64,000 bases of DNA, taken from Heliocidaris erythrogramma (lineage: Eukaryota > Echinodermata > Echinoidea > Camarodonta > Echinometridae). The translations under genes were made by a program, and so were the position numbers. Positions 1-10,925 of this stretch are shown here, in pieces. The stretch lies in NCBI GenBank assembly GCA_025617745.1, contig CM046857.1:21213081-21277080 (forward strand), in the 5' to 3' direction. Below the pieces are notes generated by a model. That model worked only from the letters and a program-made list of their open reading frames with translations, was not told the origin of the DNA and ran no database searches. Position 1 is the stretch's first letter. The number at the start of each line of letters is the position of its first letter.

Positions 1-75
1 CAGAAAGTTCACTATCGCTTCCAGAGCAATACCGGTAGTACCAGAATTGGACATTCATGGTCTGAGGTTACAGGG

Positions 76-1408
76 TTCTAATGGATCTCACTGCAGCTTA
101 TGACACAGTATGGCATCATGGCTTAAAATTAAGCTCCTCCGTACCATCCCAGACCGTCACCTAGTGCAGTTCCTTGCAACAATCCTTGCGAACCGCAGTT
201 TTGTAACGAAGACTAGTGATGGGCAAACTAGCCGACCACGTCGCCTACGGAACGGGGTGCCTCAGGGTTCCGTTCTGTCTCCCATGCTCTTCAATATCTA
301 CATCAGTGACCTACCTTGCACAGCTTCACGACAGTATGGCTATGCCGATGATCTGGCATTGCTGTATTCAGATAGGAACTGGAGCAAAGTAGAGAATGTG
401 TTTACGTCTGACATGGAGCTCCTTGCAGTCTACCTTCAAACGTGGAGACTCAAGCTGAGCGTTGCCAAGACTACTGCAACTGCCTTTCATCTTAACACCA
501 AAGAAGCCAACCGACAGCTGACTGTTCTTCATAATGGGACACCCCTACCAAACAACCCCCTTGGAGTGAAACTGGACAGACAGCTGACCTACAGACAGCA
601 CCTCGAAGCCCTGCTAGCAAAAGTTTCAGCAAGGAACAACTTGTTGCGTCGCCTGGCTGGTACATCATGGGGCGCATCAACATCCACCCTTCGCACAGGA
701 ACTCTAGCCCTGGTTTACAGCTCTGCTGAATATACGGCACAAGCGTGCAGGAGCGCCCACACCAGAAAGCTGGACTGTGTACTTAATGACACCATGCGGC
801 TTATCACTGGATGTCTATGCCCTACACCCACAGATCTCCTCCCAGTCCTCGCTGGAATTGCACCACCAAGGCTACGTCACGAGAAACTGACAGCCAAGTT
901 GACAACCAATCCTTGGCTGATGATGATCACCCCCTACACAAAATAACAGAACCCCAGGACCTTGGTCGCCAACGTCTCCGATCGCGTCAACCTTTCTCCC
1001 GACATGCAGCCGCCCTCAGTAGATCAGACTTTACCCTAATTCAAGAGTGGGAAAAGAGCTGGGAAGGGGCGTGCGCCCACGGCAGTTCACTGTTCCTCCT
1101 GGCATCAAAGCTCCTGCTGGCTCTGAACTACCTCAGAGGGAGTGGGTAACACTCAACCGGCTGCTCACTGGGGTTGGAACGTGTAACGCTAACATGTACC
1201 AATGGAAACTCAGGGAATCACCGGCATGTTCCTGTGGTGCAGATGAGCAGACAGCAGACCATATTATCTACAACTGCCCCGACCTCCAACCCCCTGACGG
1301 GATGACTGACTTATCAAAGCCCAAAGGACGCACAAATCAACTGGCTTACCAAGCTTCAACAAATAGCCTGATGTATAACACTACTACCTCATACGAAAGA
1401 AGAAGAAG
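76..1408 (+). mobile_element. 5'-truncated non-LTR (LINE) retrotransposon
   Basis: The insert lies between two copies of an 11-bp direct repeat AGGTTACAGGG (65-75 and 1409-1419), as expected of a target-site duplication. The paralogous units at about 10.4, 42.7 and 50.9 kb show the uninterrupted site. The element begins inside the reverse transcriptase domain, so it is strongly 5'-truncated. It ends in a short GAA-rich tail (about 1395-1408) with no poly(A). The truncation, target duplication and simple-repeat tail all fit target-primed reverse transcription. The protein content looks most like the Jockey/CR1 group, but the clade is inferred from a few motifs. Confidence 0.9.
81..1385 (+). 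pseudogene. LINE reverse transcriptase and C-terminal zinc-knuckle remnant
   Basis: This is the ORF2 remnant of the LINE above. RT motif A (DLTAAYDTVWH) is read from position 81, then the frame shifts at an A-run near 125. The longest open frame is 110-946. It contains GVPQGSVLSPMLFNIYI (motif B region) and YADDLALL (catalytic motif C). It continues into the thumb-like region and is then broken again. A third frame (1047 onward) carries a Cys-rich motif with CSCGADEQ followed by HIIYNCP, the CCHC-like knuckle found at the C-terminus of many Jockey/CR1/R1-type ORF2 proteins. At least two frameshifts and the missing N-terminus make it non-functional. It has no relationship with the neighbouring Ig genes beyond having inserted into their flank. 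Confidence 0.88.
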
Positions 1409-1419
1409 AGGTTACAGGG

Positions 1420-1928
1420 GAAATTTTACAACACGTCCCAACAAGAGGTGCTCTGGAGGTTATGGATGTGATGCCAGTAAGAAAGTAGTTCAGGCAATGA
1501 TGCTATTCAATTCCTCTAAAGCTTATCTTGAGTTGCCCTAATGGAATTGTATTTTTAGATAAGCTAGCTGCAATTCTTAATTGCTTATTAACATTTAGTG
1601 GAGGGATTGTTTGGACCAGCAAAATATTTAAAAAAAATTACAAACATTTGCCAAAAATCACTTTAATCAAAAATTAATATACACATATTGAGACCATGTC
1701 TTGTGCTTACATCAGAACCACTGGCTGAATATCCCTATATACCTTTTTCAGTGTTTTATACATTTCTTTTGAGTATATTTGCTTTGCAGATATCATCTAT
1801 CTTGAATTTTCAGTCTAGATTTCATGTGATTCTGTGAAAATTAATTTTCTGTTATTACAAGATGGCGGCATGACCTTAATATACAGCAACACTACACACA
1901 GCATGTGGTATTCGAACTTTGAATTATT
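1420..1928. repeat. 3'-flank module of IgA1 unit
   Basis: This sequence is shared, with divergence, by the 3' side of every Ig unit (about 10.3, 20.4, 42.7, 50.8 and 60.6 kb). It contains landmarks such as 'gagaccatgtcttgtgctt' and 'agatacagcaact'. No coding potential is evident. It gives the empty sites for several insertions seen in the sister units. Confidence 0.75.
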
Positions 1929-2905
1929 TTACAAGAGTGCATCCAATCTTTGTTGGTTATCACAATTGATGCTGGATATTTTTCTCTGTTTATACATGTA
2001 TATGCCGACGAAAATCACTATTATAAAAGGGATAAGCACAGTAAGAGTAATAATTATTACTTGTAGTTCTTTACAGCTACATGTAGATTCTTTCATGGTT
2101 TTTGAACTTGGAGATACTGTGGTTGATACGTTGTGAGACCGAGTATAAAACTGAGTTTCCTTGTTTCCTATGATGTCAGTAACAAAGGTTTTTAATGGGG
2201 TAGAACATGGGTTAATGCTATCATTATCAGTTATAACATTATCATTACATTCACACATTCCTTTTTCTTCTGCCATAGTGGAAGAACAACAGAATGCTGG
2301 CTGTGATTTCCTGACAAGAATGGTTTCTGTCATCATGTTGTAGGTTTCACTTTGGCCACTTGTACATGTATTTGGCATTTTTTCGTGATCTTGATAGCAT
2401 TCAATCTTCCCTTTCATACTTTCCGCAATAGCTGTACATTCTAATGCTAACCAGTCTCCACCCTTATCTTCACCTTTAACACATGATACCTTAACAGGAG
2501 GGTAAATTATTTGCAGCCCAATTCTTATTGTGTATTCAACTAGTAGTTGCCTGTCCTTGTAAACAAAGCAAATGTATGTGCCTGCATCACTTCTCATAAG
2601 ATTACTTATTGTAAGGTCCAGAGAGCAGTTGTTTTTTCATTATTATTGTGGACCTCAAATCTGTTTGCCCGATCCGGCTGCAATGAAAGCAATGACCCAT
2701 CTGTAGAACAATAAAAAGGCATGCCGTGTGCATGCTGTAATGTGACTTCTGTACTATCGCATGGATATGGGAAAATTAAGATTGCTTTGTGCCCTTCCTT
2801 TAAAACTAATTTCACACAGTGGCATTCATGTACAATCAAGTGTGTTATTATAAAAAGTAAAGTCGTGCATCTAAAAAAGGATTTTACTTGAAGAAAGTTA
2901 AACAT
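1929..2905 (-). pseudogene. IgA1: two-Ig-domain membrane protein, frameshifted
   Basis: First member of the minus-strand Ig array. The 5' part (2905 down to about 2640) encodes an N-terminal hydrophobic signal sequence ending near HECHC and the first half of a V-like Ig domain (FPYPC, then the strand with HAHGMPFY). A short frameshift in the T-run at 2632-2637 interrupts the E-strand. The rest (2597-1929) is open. It encodes the F strand with DAGTYICFVY, the linker IIYPP, a second Cys-rich Ig-like domain with FCCSS and CECND, a stalk, a transmembrane helix (about VIIITLTVLIPFIIVIFVG) and a short basic tail. It is the only copy with the canonical F-strand cysteine. It also lacks the TATA-containing upstream region of A3-A6, because upstream sequence resumes within about 30 bp of the ATG at a point that lies beyond the promoter in its sisters. 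A decayed copy is likely. A sequencing indel could explain the frameshift but not the missing promoter. Confidence 0.8.
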
Positions 2906-2929
2906 GGTGAATTATGGTTGTATACAGAT

Positions 2930-4020
2930 GTCGCATAAAACCTCATTGTGAAAGAATTGCAAATACCACTGCAGTTAGAATGTCCAGTTGATCCGTTCAC
3001 ATACAGTCTTTAGCTTTTAACTTTCCTTATAATCCTTGTGGGATTTGATGAGTAGTCCAAGAAGTTGTGTCAACCAGGATCTTGCATATGCTTCTCACCA
3101 GTCCAATTTGATTGCAATATGATAAAATGAAACAAATCACAGGCTGCACATCGTCATTTACGCATCATTTGTAGAATAGACCTGTCCATCTGTAATGATC
3201 ATCAGAAGAATACGGTCTTGTAGATCAACACACTCCTGCTGATTGGCCAGCTCTTCCTTCCATAAAACTGAAAAGGAAATCATTTTGAAATTGGAATATT
3301 TAAAAAATATATTGACAGGCTTCTGGGATACAAATCCAAACTTTAATTCATTTGAGTAATTACAACATCTCTCAGATGCAAAAGATTTGAAGGAAAACAG
3401 CCAAGAATCAAACTGCAGATTATGTACAAATGTCCCATCCGAAAAGCTCACCTTCCAGTTAAATAACCTGTTCACTCTTGTATAAGATATACACAGGTGG
3501 AAGCTTTTAGTGATACCCACTTTGCTAGTGCAGCATGTTCTTTTCTGTTCCCTTCACTGGCTTCGGAATAGTATAAAGTACCCTACCGATGTATTACCTG
3601 CTGAAACCTAATAATTTCATGCATGTAACTTAATTTCATTAACTTTTAAAGAATATATTTGCTTACCTTTCTCAAATTTGTGTAGATATTTTGGAAATGG
3701 TTTGACTTGAAGAATTCCCAACAGAAGTCATATCAAATGTTCATATGAGAAACACTGGCATTTGAATTTCACAGATTTTTAGAACTTTACCGTACTTCTT
3801 GGTGGAGAAGACAACAACTGTGCAACAAGTTTGGAATTCCAATCTTTTATATGACAACAATGCCTTTTCTTCAAATGGATGAGATGAATCCATATGAAAT
3901 GTAATGATCATGTGACAGTGTTTTGTTAACCCACTACCTAGGTAGTTCCTGTATCAAGGCTCGGCTATGGGACTGTTCTAATTCAGTAGTCAATGAGTTA
4001 AACAGGCTAGAGATTCTATT
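2930..4020. repeat. Upstream (U) module, copy 1
   Basis: About 1.1 kb that recurs upstream of every Ig gene (about 13.8, 26.4, 45.6, 53.95 and 63.55 kb) and once inverted (36.39-36.66 kb). It contains 'ctgctgattggccagctc' and 'gcttacctttctcaaat'. On the minus strand several sequences resemble splice donors (AAGGTAAGC, AAGGTGAGC). A conserved short reading frame (3158-3520) is listed separately. Confidence 0.8.
3158..3520 (-). other. Conserved short reading frame of unknown function
   Basis: About 115 codons open on the minus strand in the U module. The C-terminal part (from about NYSNELKFGFVSQKP through VLWKEELANQQECVDL to ITDGQVYSTNDA and stop) is also open, with only substitutions, in the units of A4 (near 45.85-46.0 kb), A5 (near 54.2-54.4 kb) and A6 (near 63.8-64.0 kb). 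It is disrupted in A2 by a roughly 10-bp 'catgtacatg' insertion and in A3 by a small deletion. I do not recognise a domain. It may be an exon of a second gene in each unit, or it may be open by chance in recently duplicated sequence. Confidence 0.25.
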
Positions 4021-4026
4021 TTATTA

Positions 4027-5016
4027 GCTCACCTGAGCCTATTAGGCTCGAGTGAGCTATTGCGATGGCAATTTGTCCGGCGTCTGTCGTGCGTCGTGCG
4101 TCGTCCGTCGTGCGTCGTCCGTTAATTTTTTACATTTTCATCTTCTTCTCCAAACCCCATGATCAGAATTCACCCAAACTTGGTAGGAATCATCGTTAGG
4201 GGTAGGGGACCCAAAGTTGCTAAAATGGTACATGTGGCCCCCAGGGGGGCCCAGGGGGAGGGCCCCCAATTGTAAAAGCTATGTAAATTTCAAACATCTT
4301 CTTCTCCAGAACCAGGCATAGCTCAGACTTGGTATTGGGTATGGAGATACCTCTATAGATGAAGGATGAATGTTGTTCATGAAATTTCTCTGAGTGGCCC
4401 TATAGGGGCCCTGTGGGGGTAACATACTGCATGTATATTCTGATCTTCTTCTCCAAAACACATGATCGGAATTCAACCAAACTTGGTAGGAATCATCCTT
4501 AGGGGTAGGGGACCCAAAGTTGCTAAAATGGTACATGTGGCCTCCAGGGGGCCCAGGGGGCCCAGGGGGAAGGCCCCCAATTGTAAAAGCTATGTAAATT
4601 TCAAACATCTTCTTCTTCTCCAGAACCAGGCATAGCTCAGACTTGGTATTGTGTATGGAGATACCTCTATAGATGAAGAATGAATGTTGTTCATGAAATT
4701 TCTCTGAGTGGCCCTATAGGGGTCCTGCGAGGGCGAGGTTAATATGCAGGAGGGGAAATGTACATTCTTTGCATGATTTGTTGTATGATTCAACCACACT
4801 TGGTGGGAATCATCCTTAGATGTAGGAGATTCAAATAATACATGACATTGTAGACCATGGGGTTGGGGGGGAATTATGTTAATTTCTAACATCATCTCAT
4901 GTACATCCTCCTAGTTGTTTCAATTTCTAACATATCTGCTGGTGGTGCTAGAGAGAACATGCACCAAATGTGAATTGATCCACCTCAGGTGAGCGTCGTG
5001 CCCCCTGTGGCTCTTG
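4027..5016. mobile_element. ~1-kb interspersed element with internal tandem repeats
   Basis: Absent from the matching places at 14.84 and 55.01 kb, where the flanks run straight on. It is bordered by TTATTA (4021-4026 and 5017-5022), a likely target duplication. It starts GCTCACCTGAG, and the inverse CTCAGGTGAGC is found at 4984-4994, 22 bp before the right border. Inside are two full copies of a roughly 300-bp unit and part of a third, recognisable by 'aacttggtaggaatcat' near 4177, 4478 and, diverged, 4798. There is no transposase, so it is non-autonomous. The superfamily is not determined. Confidence 0.75.
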
Positions 5017-5022
5017 TTATTA

Positions 5023-8000
5023 ATGCTTTGGCTGGCTGGGTATAATCCAACACTCCTCATTTCAGATTGCTTTAAGAGCATTGGGGTAAAATATTAATTT
5101 TCAGATATTTATGATGATATCACTTTCAGGTTTTGCATTAATATCTAAAGTTGCTAGAATTCATGTTTGGTTCAATTGACAAGGTCCGGAAAGTCATTGG
5201 ATTGGCTTTTTTTTAACACGGGTGTTGAACACTAATGTCACAGATGGTCATTTTGAAGAAAGATTGATTTGGTCCTAGTTTAGCACTTGTTAAACTTTCT
5301 AAAGTTTTATTAGCAAATAATTATAGATCAAATACCATTCCAGTGAAAAACAAAAAATATTTGAAAATGTTTTGTACAGAAATGGTCATGCCGCATGGTC
5401 ATCCACATCTTGATGAAAATTTGTCCGTTCGTGACAGAAAAAAAACTAAAGTTTTTTTTATCTATTGGTGGAGCAAAAATGAAAACAAAACATGCTGAGC
5501 TATCTCACTAGCTAGAAACCTATACTATGTATGAATGAAACCTTGATCAGTTAAATATACATATACATATACTAAAGACACATTTGAAATTTGTCATGGA
5601 TGGACACTAATTTTGTCACGGACAGACAGTTCAATATACTGAAATGGTACATGTAAATGCTGGGAGATTTCAAAATCAGTGAATTGTTTTTACTGTTTAT
5701 ATGTTTATGGAATATATTTCAACCTAAATATCAAATATATATTGTGATCCCCCTATGAGTGCTAAAATCCCCCCCCCCCCCAACTTTAAAATATATTTTT
5801 TCTTTCAAGTCAATAAATGCCATAAAACCCTAATGAGTTTGCTATGGCTGTATTGGGAGCCAGCCTAGTTGAGCCTACATGTACATTGTCTCCAAAAGAC
5901 AATCCATTACAGGTGTTTACAGAAGATGAATAATCATTTTCTTACTTATTTATTATTAGGTGGTCTGTAGTTATCGACAGATCACTTTTTAATTTCGTCA
6001 GAATTTTCTTTCTTTATTCATTATTTTTCTTTCTTTCTTTTTATTTCTTCCGGACACTTTTTTGTGCAAACGATTACTCGAAATGGACTGTGTCAATTTT
6101 CTTCAAATTTTTGTCAGCCATCAGGCTCTACGTCATCAAGTTCCCAAAAATTTGGCAAGGTCATCAGGTCAGCGTGATGTCATCCAGGCGCCATTTTGTG
6201 AAAATCAACTCATGATCACATCTTCATAACGGAAAATCATTTTTCAATAGGACCTGAAGGTGCTATTCCACTTAAATAGGTAATAGGGGAATTAAAGATA
6301 CTAGGACAAGTTTGAAATCATCACAGTCATGAATATATTCATTATTATCAAATTCATCATCCTATGAGAGTCATCTTTCATAGTATCATTTTGTCATTCG
6401 TCTTTGTCAACATTATCATAATCATGATCGATTATTAACATTTATATAATCAGTTACATGAATATGAATGACATCACATTAACACTGCGTCAGCAATACG
6501 GCATAATCGTCAATCCGTCAGTTGTCATGTATATCTCTGTAGAGGGATGCGAATTTAAGCTCGTTTCTTAATAATTTAGTAAAGAATATTTGGAACCATA
6601 AGGGGGTGCTATGCCACTTAGGTTATCGTGGCTATTGTCATCATTATTGTTGTCATTATGATAATTATCATTAAATCAGTATCTTCACTATTGTCATCAC
6701 TTATATGACAATCTTATCATCATTGTCATTAACATTATCATGATTATTATCTTGCACAAATATTATCACATCTTACATTTAGCAATTTGCGACAAGGACT
6801 GACAGACCACCTAATTCGTCTTTGGTGACAAATTAAAATTCTAGTTATTTATATTTTTATTATTCCAGCTGATATTTTGGGTCATCAGCAGCATGTAAAT
6901 GTTTTAACTTTAATACTGAAGCTTGATCAATATTCAAATTAAAATGAACCAACTACTGAATGACATGTTGTGCTTGAAAATGCTTTCAAACAGCAAAGCC
7001 ATTTTTGGACTCTTATTTTGTAAGAAGGCTATGAATTACAATCATGAAGTTGTCACTTTTGAGAGAGATAAAGGTTCTGTGTAGCCCAGGATCATACAGA
7101 GCCAAAAATGCAAACAGAAATGTAATCACATAATATAAGAAGAAACCTTGTTAGACACTATATAATTTAAATGTTCATAATTGACTCGATTTCATCAGCT
7201 CTGAAACAACCCACGAAGTTGGTATGTGTCACAATAAGTTAGGACTAGAAATGTAGTTCTTCTTGGAAAAGAAATAGGTTCACATTTTGTGAAAGTTGTT
7301 CCAATGTACGATATTTGAAGCCAACATTTACAGTGATTAAAAGGATGTAATATCTACATTTGGCTCTTGAATTTTCTTTTCTTTTTTAAATTGTTGCTGG
7401 AGCCTGTGGCTCAGAAAGGGATAAGGGCTAATTCCTACTATTGGAAATACATATGTATTAAAAAAAAAAGAATTAACTCATTTATGTGCTAGTGTGTTTT
7501 CCTTACTTTAACCCATCACTAATAGGTGACACTAATGTAAATCTTTGACATTGATGTGCAATCAAACATGTCTATACAATATCGTCATGCTGCTGGCAGA
7601 AGGGCCTAAGCATGTTCTCCTAAATGTGGACACGCACTAAAGCAGAAGATTGCTAGCATTGAAATACCCGTAAGTTTAAAAATTACCATCCATTTTCACT
7701 TCCTGTTACATGTATTTATTGTATGAAATATGTAGAACAATCAAAACCTTACAAGCGAGGTACAAAAAATTTGCTTTATGGCATGTATGTGTGTTTGTGT
7801 TAACCTTATTGTGCAAGCAGCATGTCGATATTATGAGGATCACGTCAATATTTTGAGGAGCACATTTTTGTGTATCATGCCGTTTGAATTTTAGTCCTGT
7901 GGCAGACTATTCGCTGTGTAATAATTAGCGCAAGTGAAAAATTAATCCTTGCAAAAAATTGGAACTTATAATAAAAAACACTTTATTGAGATGATATAAA

Positions 8001-8223
8001 GCACTTCATTGCAATTAATTCACTCTTGGGTTGATATTTATTCAGCTTTATCAAAATAACACATGCAAGATACATGTATGATCTGATTATGATTTCATTT
8101 TTTATTAGCAAAATTTATATGTGACATGTACACTGTAACACCCTCAAATTGATGAACAATAATTATATACATATTTTGGAAAAGGAAAAAACAAATAGCA
8201 AAGAGCTAATTGAGCTAATGAAT
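5023..8223. repeat. Spacer module A, copy 1
   Basis: Non-coding spacer homologous to 14.85-18.48 kb and 55.02-58.65 kb, and more distantly to 40.68-41.57 kb and 49.6-49.93 kb. This copy is the more diverged of the three long ones. It lacks about 400 bp present after 17.42 kb in copy 2 and about 85 bp inside the internal MITE. No gene is evident; short frames are not conserved as protein. Confidence 0.8.
5959..6811. mobile_element. TA-flanked MITE, copy 1
   Basis: The ends are inverted: GGTGGTCTGT at 5959-5968 and ACAGACCACC at 6802-6811. Both are flanked by TA (5957-5958 and 6812-6813), which suggests a Tc1/mariner-type non-autonomous element. The interior is rich in ATTATCATCAT-like stretches and has no reading frame. 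The same element sits at 15779-16707 and 55950-56878, so it predates duplication of the unit. Confidence 0.6.
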
Positions 8224-8227
8224 TTAA

Positions 8228-9256
8228 CCCTTACTGTACCAGTGTGGGGGGGGGGGGGGGTTGGAGGCCCCCCTTAGACAAATTTCGCTGTGCATCATAG
8301 ACTGCAGCATTTCACGCCACACAACTTTCTGACTTTTTTCTTTAAAGTCTTTAGACACCAAGTTTCCAAAAATCGGTCATACCGTTACTGATTCATATGA
8401 TCTTATATGACCTCATGTCAGCACAAAAACGGAGGATTTCTGAGTTTTGTGTACAAAACAAATTAAACTGCATTTTGTCATGTTCCTCCTTTTTTTGGGC
8501 AACCTCGCTAGTCATAAGGACTGCTAGTCATAAGGACCACTATTCATAACATGCAAGTTCCTATACCTGAAGGTCCGCTATTCATAAAACGGAAAGGGGG
8601 TCACTATTCATAACATCATAAGGACCGCCATTCATTCACTATTCGCTGTCATTATGAATAGCGGTCCTTATGACTAGCCAGCGGACCCCTTTTTCACCTA
8701 TAAATTCTTCTTTAACCTGCAATTATCATTAATTCTAAACAGAATATTGGTTCATATAACATGCTGAAACAGCAGATATTAAAAAACAATAAAAAAGTTA
8801 AAAATGTAATAATAATAATAGTAACATGTAACTTATGTAGCGCCAAATCCACTCTGTGGAGTGCTCAGGGCGCATGTAGAAATTAGTTAAGAATTGAACA
8901 GAAATGTTTTTACATGATATTTAAAAGAATCAGATGTTATGCACTTTTGATGTCTTCAAGAAGGCTATTCCATAATTTAGGACACGCATGGGCAAATTTT
9001 TTGAAGGTTTAGAATGAACCTCTTGCATTAAAATTTTATCTACAAGGCCTTTTTTTTACTTCATTATCAATAGAGATGTATATTTATGCATAAAATTTGC
9101 GTAAATTTTAATATTATATGAAAACAATAGAGATTTACATAAAAATAATTGATCGATCTTGTTGTGACCGAGACCCTTCCCCCCTTCCCCCCTTCCCCCC
9201 TTCCCCCCTGCCCCCCTTCCCCTCCCTTCCCCCTTCCCCTTCCTTCCCCCTTCCCC
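8228..9256. mobile_element. piggyBac-type MITE, copy 1, right end lost
   Basis: Preceded by TTAA (8224-8227) and starting CCCTTACTGTACC, like the two complete copies at 18489-19513 and 58657-59744. The right terminus is missing. The polypyrimidine tract at 9171-9256 runs directly into sequence that lies about 0.6 kb beyond the element in copy 3, so a deletion removed the end and some flank. Non-coding. Confidence 0.75.
9171..9256 (-). repeat. Polypurine/polypyrimidine microsatellite (CCCTTCCCC-like)
   Basis: Nearly pure runs of C interrupted by TT, within the piggyBac-type MITE. The minus strand reads as repeated G-tracts of four to six, which could form G-quadruplex or triplex DNA. The tract differs in length and pattern between the three copies (also 19390-19474 and 59598-59706). 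Confidence 0.85.
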
Positions 9257-9456
9257 TTTTTTACCTTCTATAGAAAACAATGTTCTTTCATAATAGTAAT
9301 TCAAAGATAACATTTAACAAATTCATAGTGACGAAGCTTTTCGACCTGCACTCATCGGGTCACAACGCAGGAATGAGAGAATACATGAAAATACAAAAGT
9401 CAAGGAAGGGTGTGTATAGCGACCCGGGTAGGATCCGGGCACGCTAGAATAATCAA

Positions 9457-9990
9457 ATTACCTTGGCGAGGTAAAGTGTCTGATAAGTATGCGCGCGATA
9501 TTAAGCATACAGTGTCACGCTGTTACTTTGCCGTGGCTACGCGTGTCGTGTTCTCTACTAATAGAATGCTACCCGCAGTTCGCAAGGATGTACTGCCTTC
9601 CCCCCAAATGAGCAATGTCGTTTATCAGTATCATTGTCGGTGTGAAGCCGTCTACGTTGGCCGTACATCTCAGCGTCTAGCGGACCGCATTAAACAGCAC
9701 GTACCCTCCGTGGTACGACAGACATCAGCTGGTAGCCGAGCACAGCCGAAGCGTAACTGCAAAACCGCTGCTAGCGTCGCTAATGTTCAATGCCGCAGTC
9801 ACAGCGACTCTGCTATTGGTCAGCACTTGCTAAATAGTCCGGCTTGTTCCGGCTCAGTTCACTTTTGTTGCCCGAGCATGCAGCTTTCAACATCTTCGCT
9901 TCTTAGAAGCGTTGTTCATTCAGTCGAGAGATCCGCTATTGTGCCGACAAAAGGAGTTTGTACAAGCGCTTCGATTATTCTAGCGTGCCC
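9457..9990 (+). pseudogene. Penelope-like GIY-YIG endonuclease C-terminus
   Basis: The reading frame carries a Poseidon-type Penelope signature: LLPAVRKDVLPS, then VVYQYHCRCEAVYVGRTSQR followed by LADRIKQHVP. The Y..YVGRT block is the GIY-YIG nuclease core, with the arginine of the next helix present. SAIGQHLLNSPAC follows. The frame then shifts: the conserved end FLEALFIQS with LLCRQKEFVQAL is read in a different frame (about 9890-9965). The reverse transcriptase half is absent. In intact elements this nuclease nicks target DNA for reverse transcription; here it is a dead fragment. Confidence 0.85.
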
Positions 9991-10059
9991 GGATCCTACC
10001 CGGGTCGCTATACACACCCTTCCTTGACTTTTGTATTTTCTTGTATTCTCTCATTCCTG

Positions 10060-10102
10060 CGTTGTGACCCGATGAGTGCAGGTCGAAAAGCTTCGTCACT
10101 AT
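10060..10102 (+). ncRNA. Degenerate hammerhead-like motif in Penelope end repeat
   Basis: GTGAC (10064-10068) and GTCAC (10095-10099) can pair as stem I around CCGATGAG, a short loop, CGAAA and the palindrome AAGCTT. Compared with the hammerhead core CUGAUGA...GAAA, position U4 is C and stem II is weak, so activity is doubtful. The inverted left arm holds the same motif on the minus strand. Confidence 0.35.
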
Positions 10103-10699
10103 GAATTTGTTAAATGTTATCTTTAAGATTTGTAGTACCAATCGTCTGTTTTATAGTAATTCCTGAATATTGCAACATATAACATATCAATAAATCTGAT
10201 GAAAATATAAGCTCTGAATGATACAACTCACATCTTTGCAGCAAATGAGAAAATAATTGAAATTAGTAGAATGTCTTTTCATGAGTAAATTGCTAACCCA
10301 TCCAAATACAGAGTGACGTAAGGACCATGGTAAAAAGAATGGTATTGACAGAAAGTTCATTATCGCTTCCAGAGCAATAAGTCCTGGAATTGGACATTCA
10401 TGGTCTGAGGTTACATGGGAAATTTTACAACACGTCCCAACAAGAGGTGCTCTGAAGGTTATTGATGTGATGCCAGTTAGAAAGTAGTCCAGACAGTGAT
10501 GCTATTCAATTACTCTAAAGCTTATCTTGAGTTTCCCTAATGGAATTGTACTTTTAGAGAATCTAGCTGCAATTTTGAATTGTTTGTTAATATGAAGGGA
10601 TTGTTTGGACCAGCAAAATATAAAAAAAAACAACTTACAAACACTTTACCACAAATCACATTCATCTAAAATTGATATGCACATTATGAGACCATGTCT

Positions 10700-10865
10700 G
10701 GCCCTGTTGCATAAAACTTTTAGTGAATCGTGACATAAATCTTGATCGTTCCATACATCTCTGCATAAGCTATGTCATTGACATTTATGTTTATGTCGTG
10801 ATTCAGGGATTTATATCCTGAATCATGACATAAATCATGACATAAAAATTTTATGCAACACGGCC
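10700..10865. mobile_element. Short MITE, GGCCCTGTTGCATAAAA ends, copy 1
   Basis: Inverted ends GGCCCTGTTGCATAAAA and TTTTATGCAACACGGCC lie around repeated 'gacataaatc' motifs. The flanks show CATGTCT on both sides (7-8 bp), and the empty site 'gaccatgtcttgtgctt' occurs at 1693 and 43026. A second copy is at 51174-51339. The duplication length hints at the hAT group. Confidence 0.75.
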
Positions 10866-10925
10866 CATGTCTTGTGCTTACGTTGGAACCACTGGCTGAA
10901 TATCCTTATATACCTTTTTTCATCT

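Larger units (their letters stand above)
9303..10152 (+). mobile_element. Truncated Penelope-like element with inverted end repeats
   Basis: The insertion is bounded by a 10-bp direct repeat ATAGTAATTC (9293-9302 and 10153-10162); sister units near 20.06 and 60.34 kb carry a single copy. The left arm (9303-9454) is the reverse complement of 9973-10124, with about one mismatch in 152 bp. A 28-bp tail (10125-10152) follows only on the right. Between the arms lies the end of a GIY-YIG endonuclease. Penelope-like elements are known for 5' truncation and for partial, often inverted, terminal copies (pLTRs), which fits this layout better than a DNA transposon does. Confidence 0.82.

Noticed and set aside
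3330..3680. Possible multi-exon gene in the U module, based on GTAAGC and GTGAGC donor-like sites
   Set aside because: The matching acceptor-like AG before LWKEEL is lost in A5 and A6, and one implied intron would be only about 50 bp; kept only as an open question.
4279..4895. Two minus-strand Pro/Gly-rich frames of about 100 codons
   Set aside because: They come from the internal tandem repeat of a non-autonomous element and its GGGGGCCC runs; the two are repeats of each other and not conserved as protein.
9056..9313. Gly/Lys/Arg-rich minus-strand frames, also at 19274-19535 and 59480-59766
   Set aside because: Translation of the polypurine microsatellite; frames differ between copies.
9303..10152. 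Interpretation as a DNA transposon with 152-bp terminal inverted repeats
   Set aside because: The right side has an extra 28-bp tail, and the content is a Penelope GIY-YIG endonuclease, so inverted terminal copies of a retroelement fit better.
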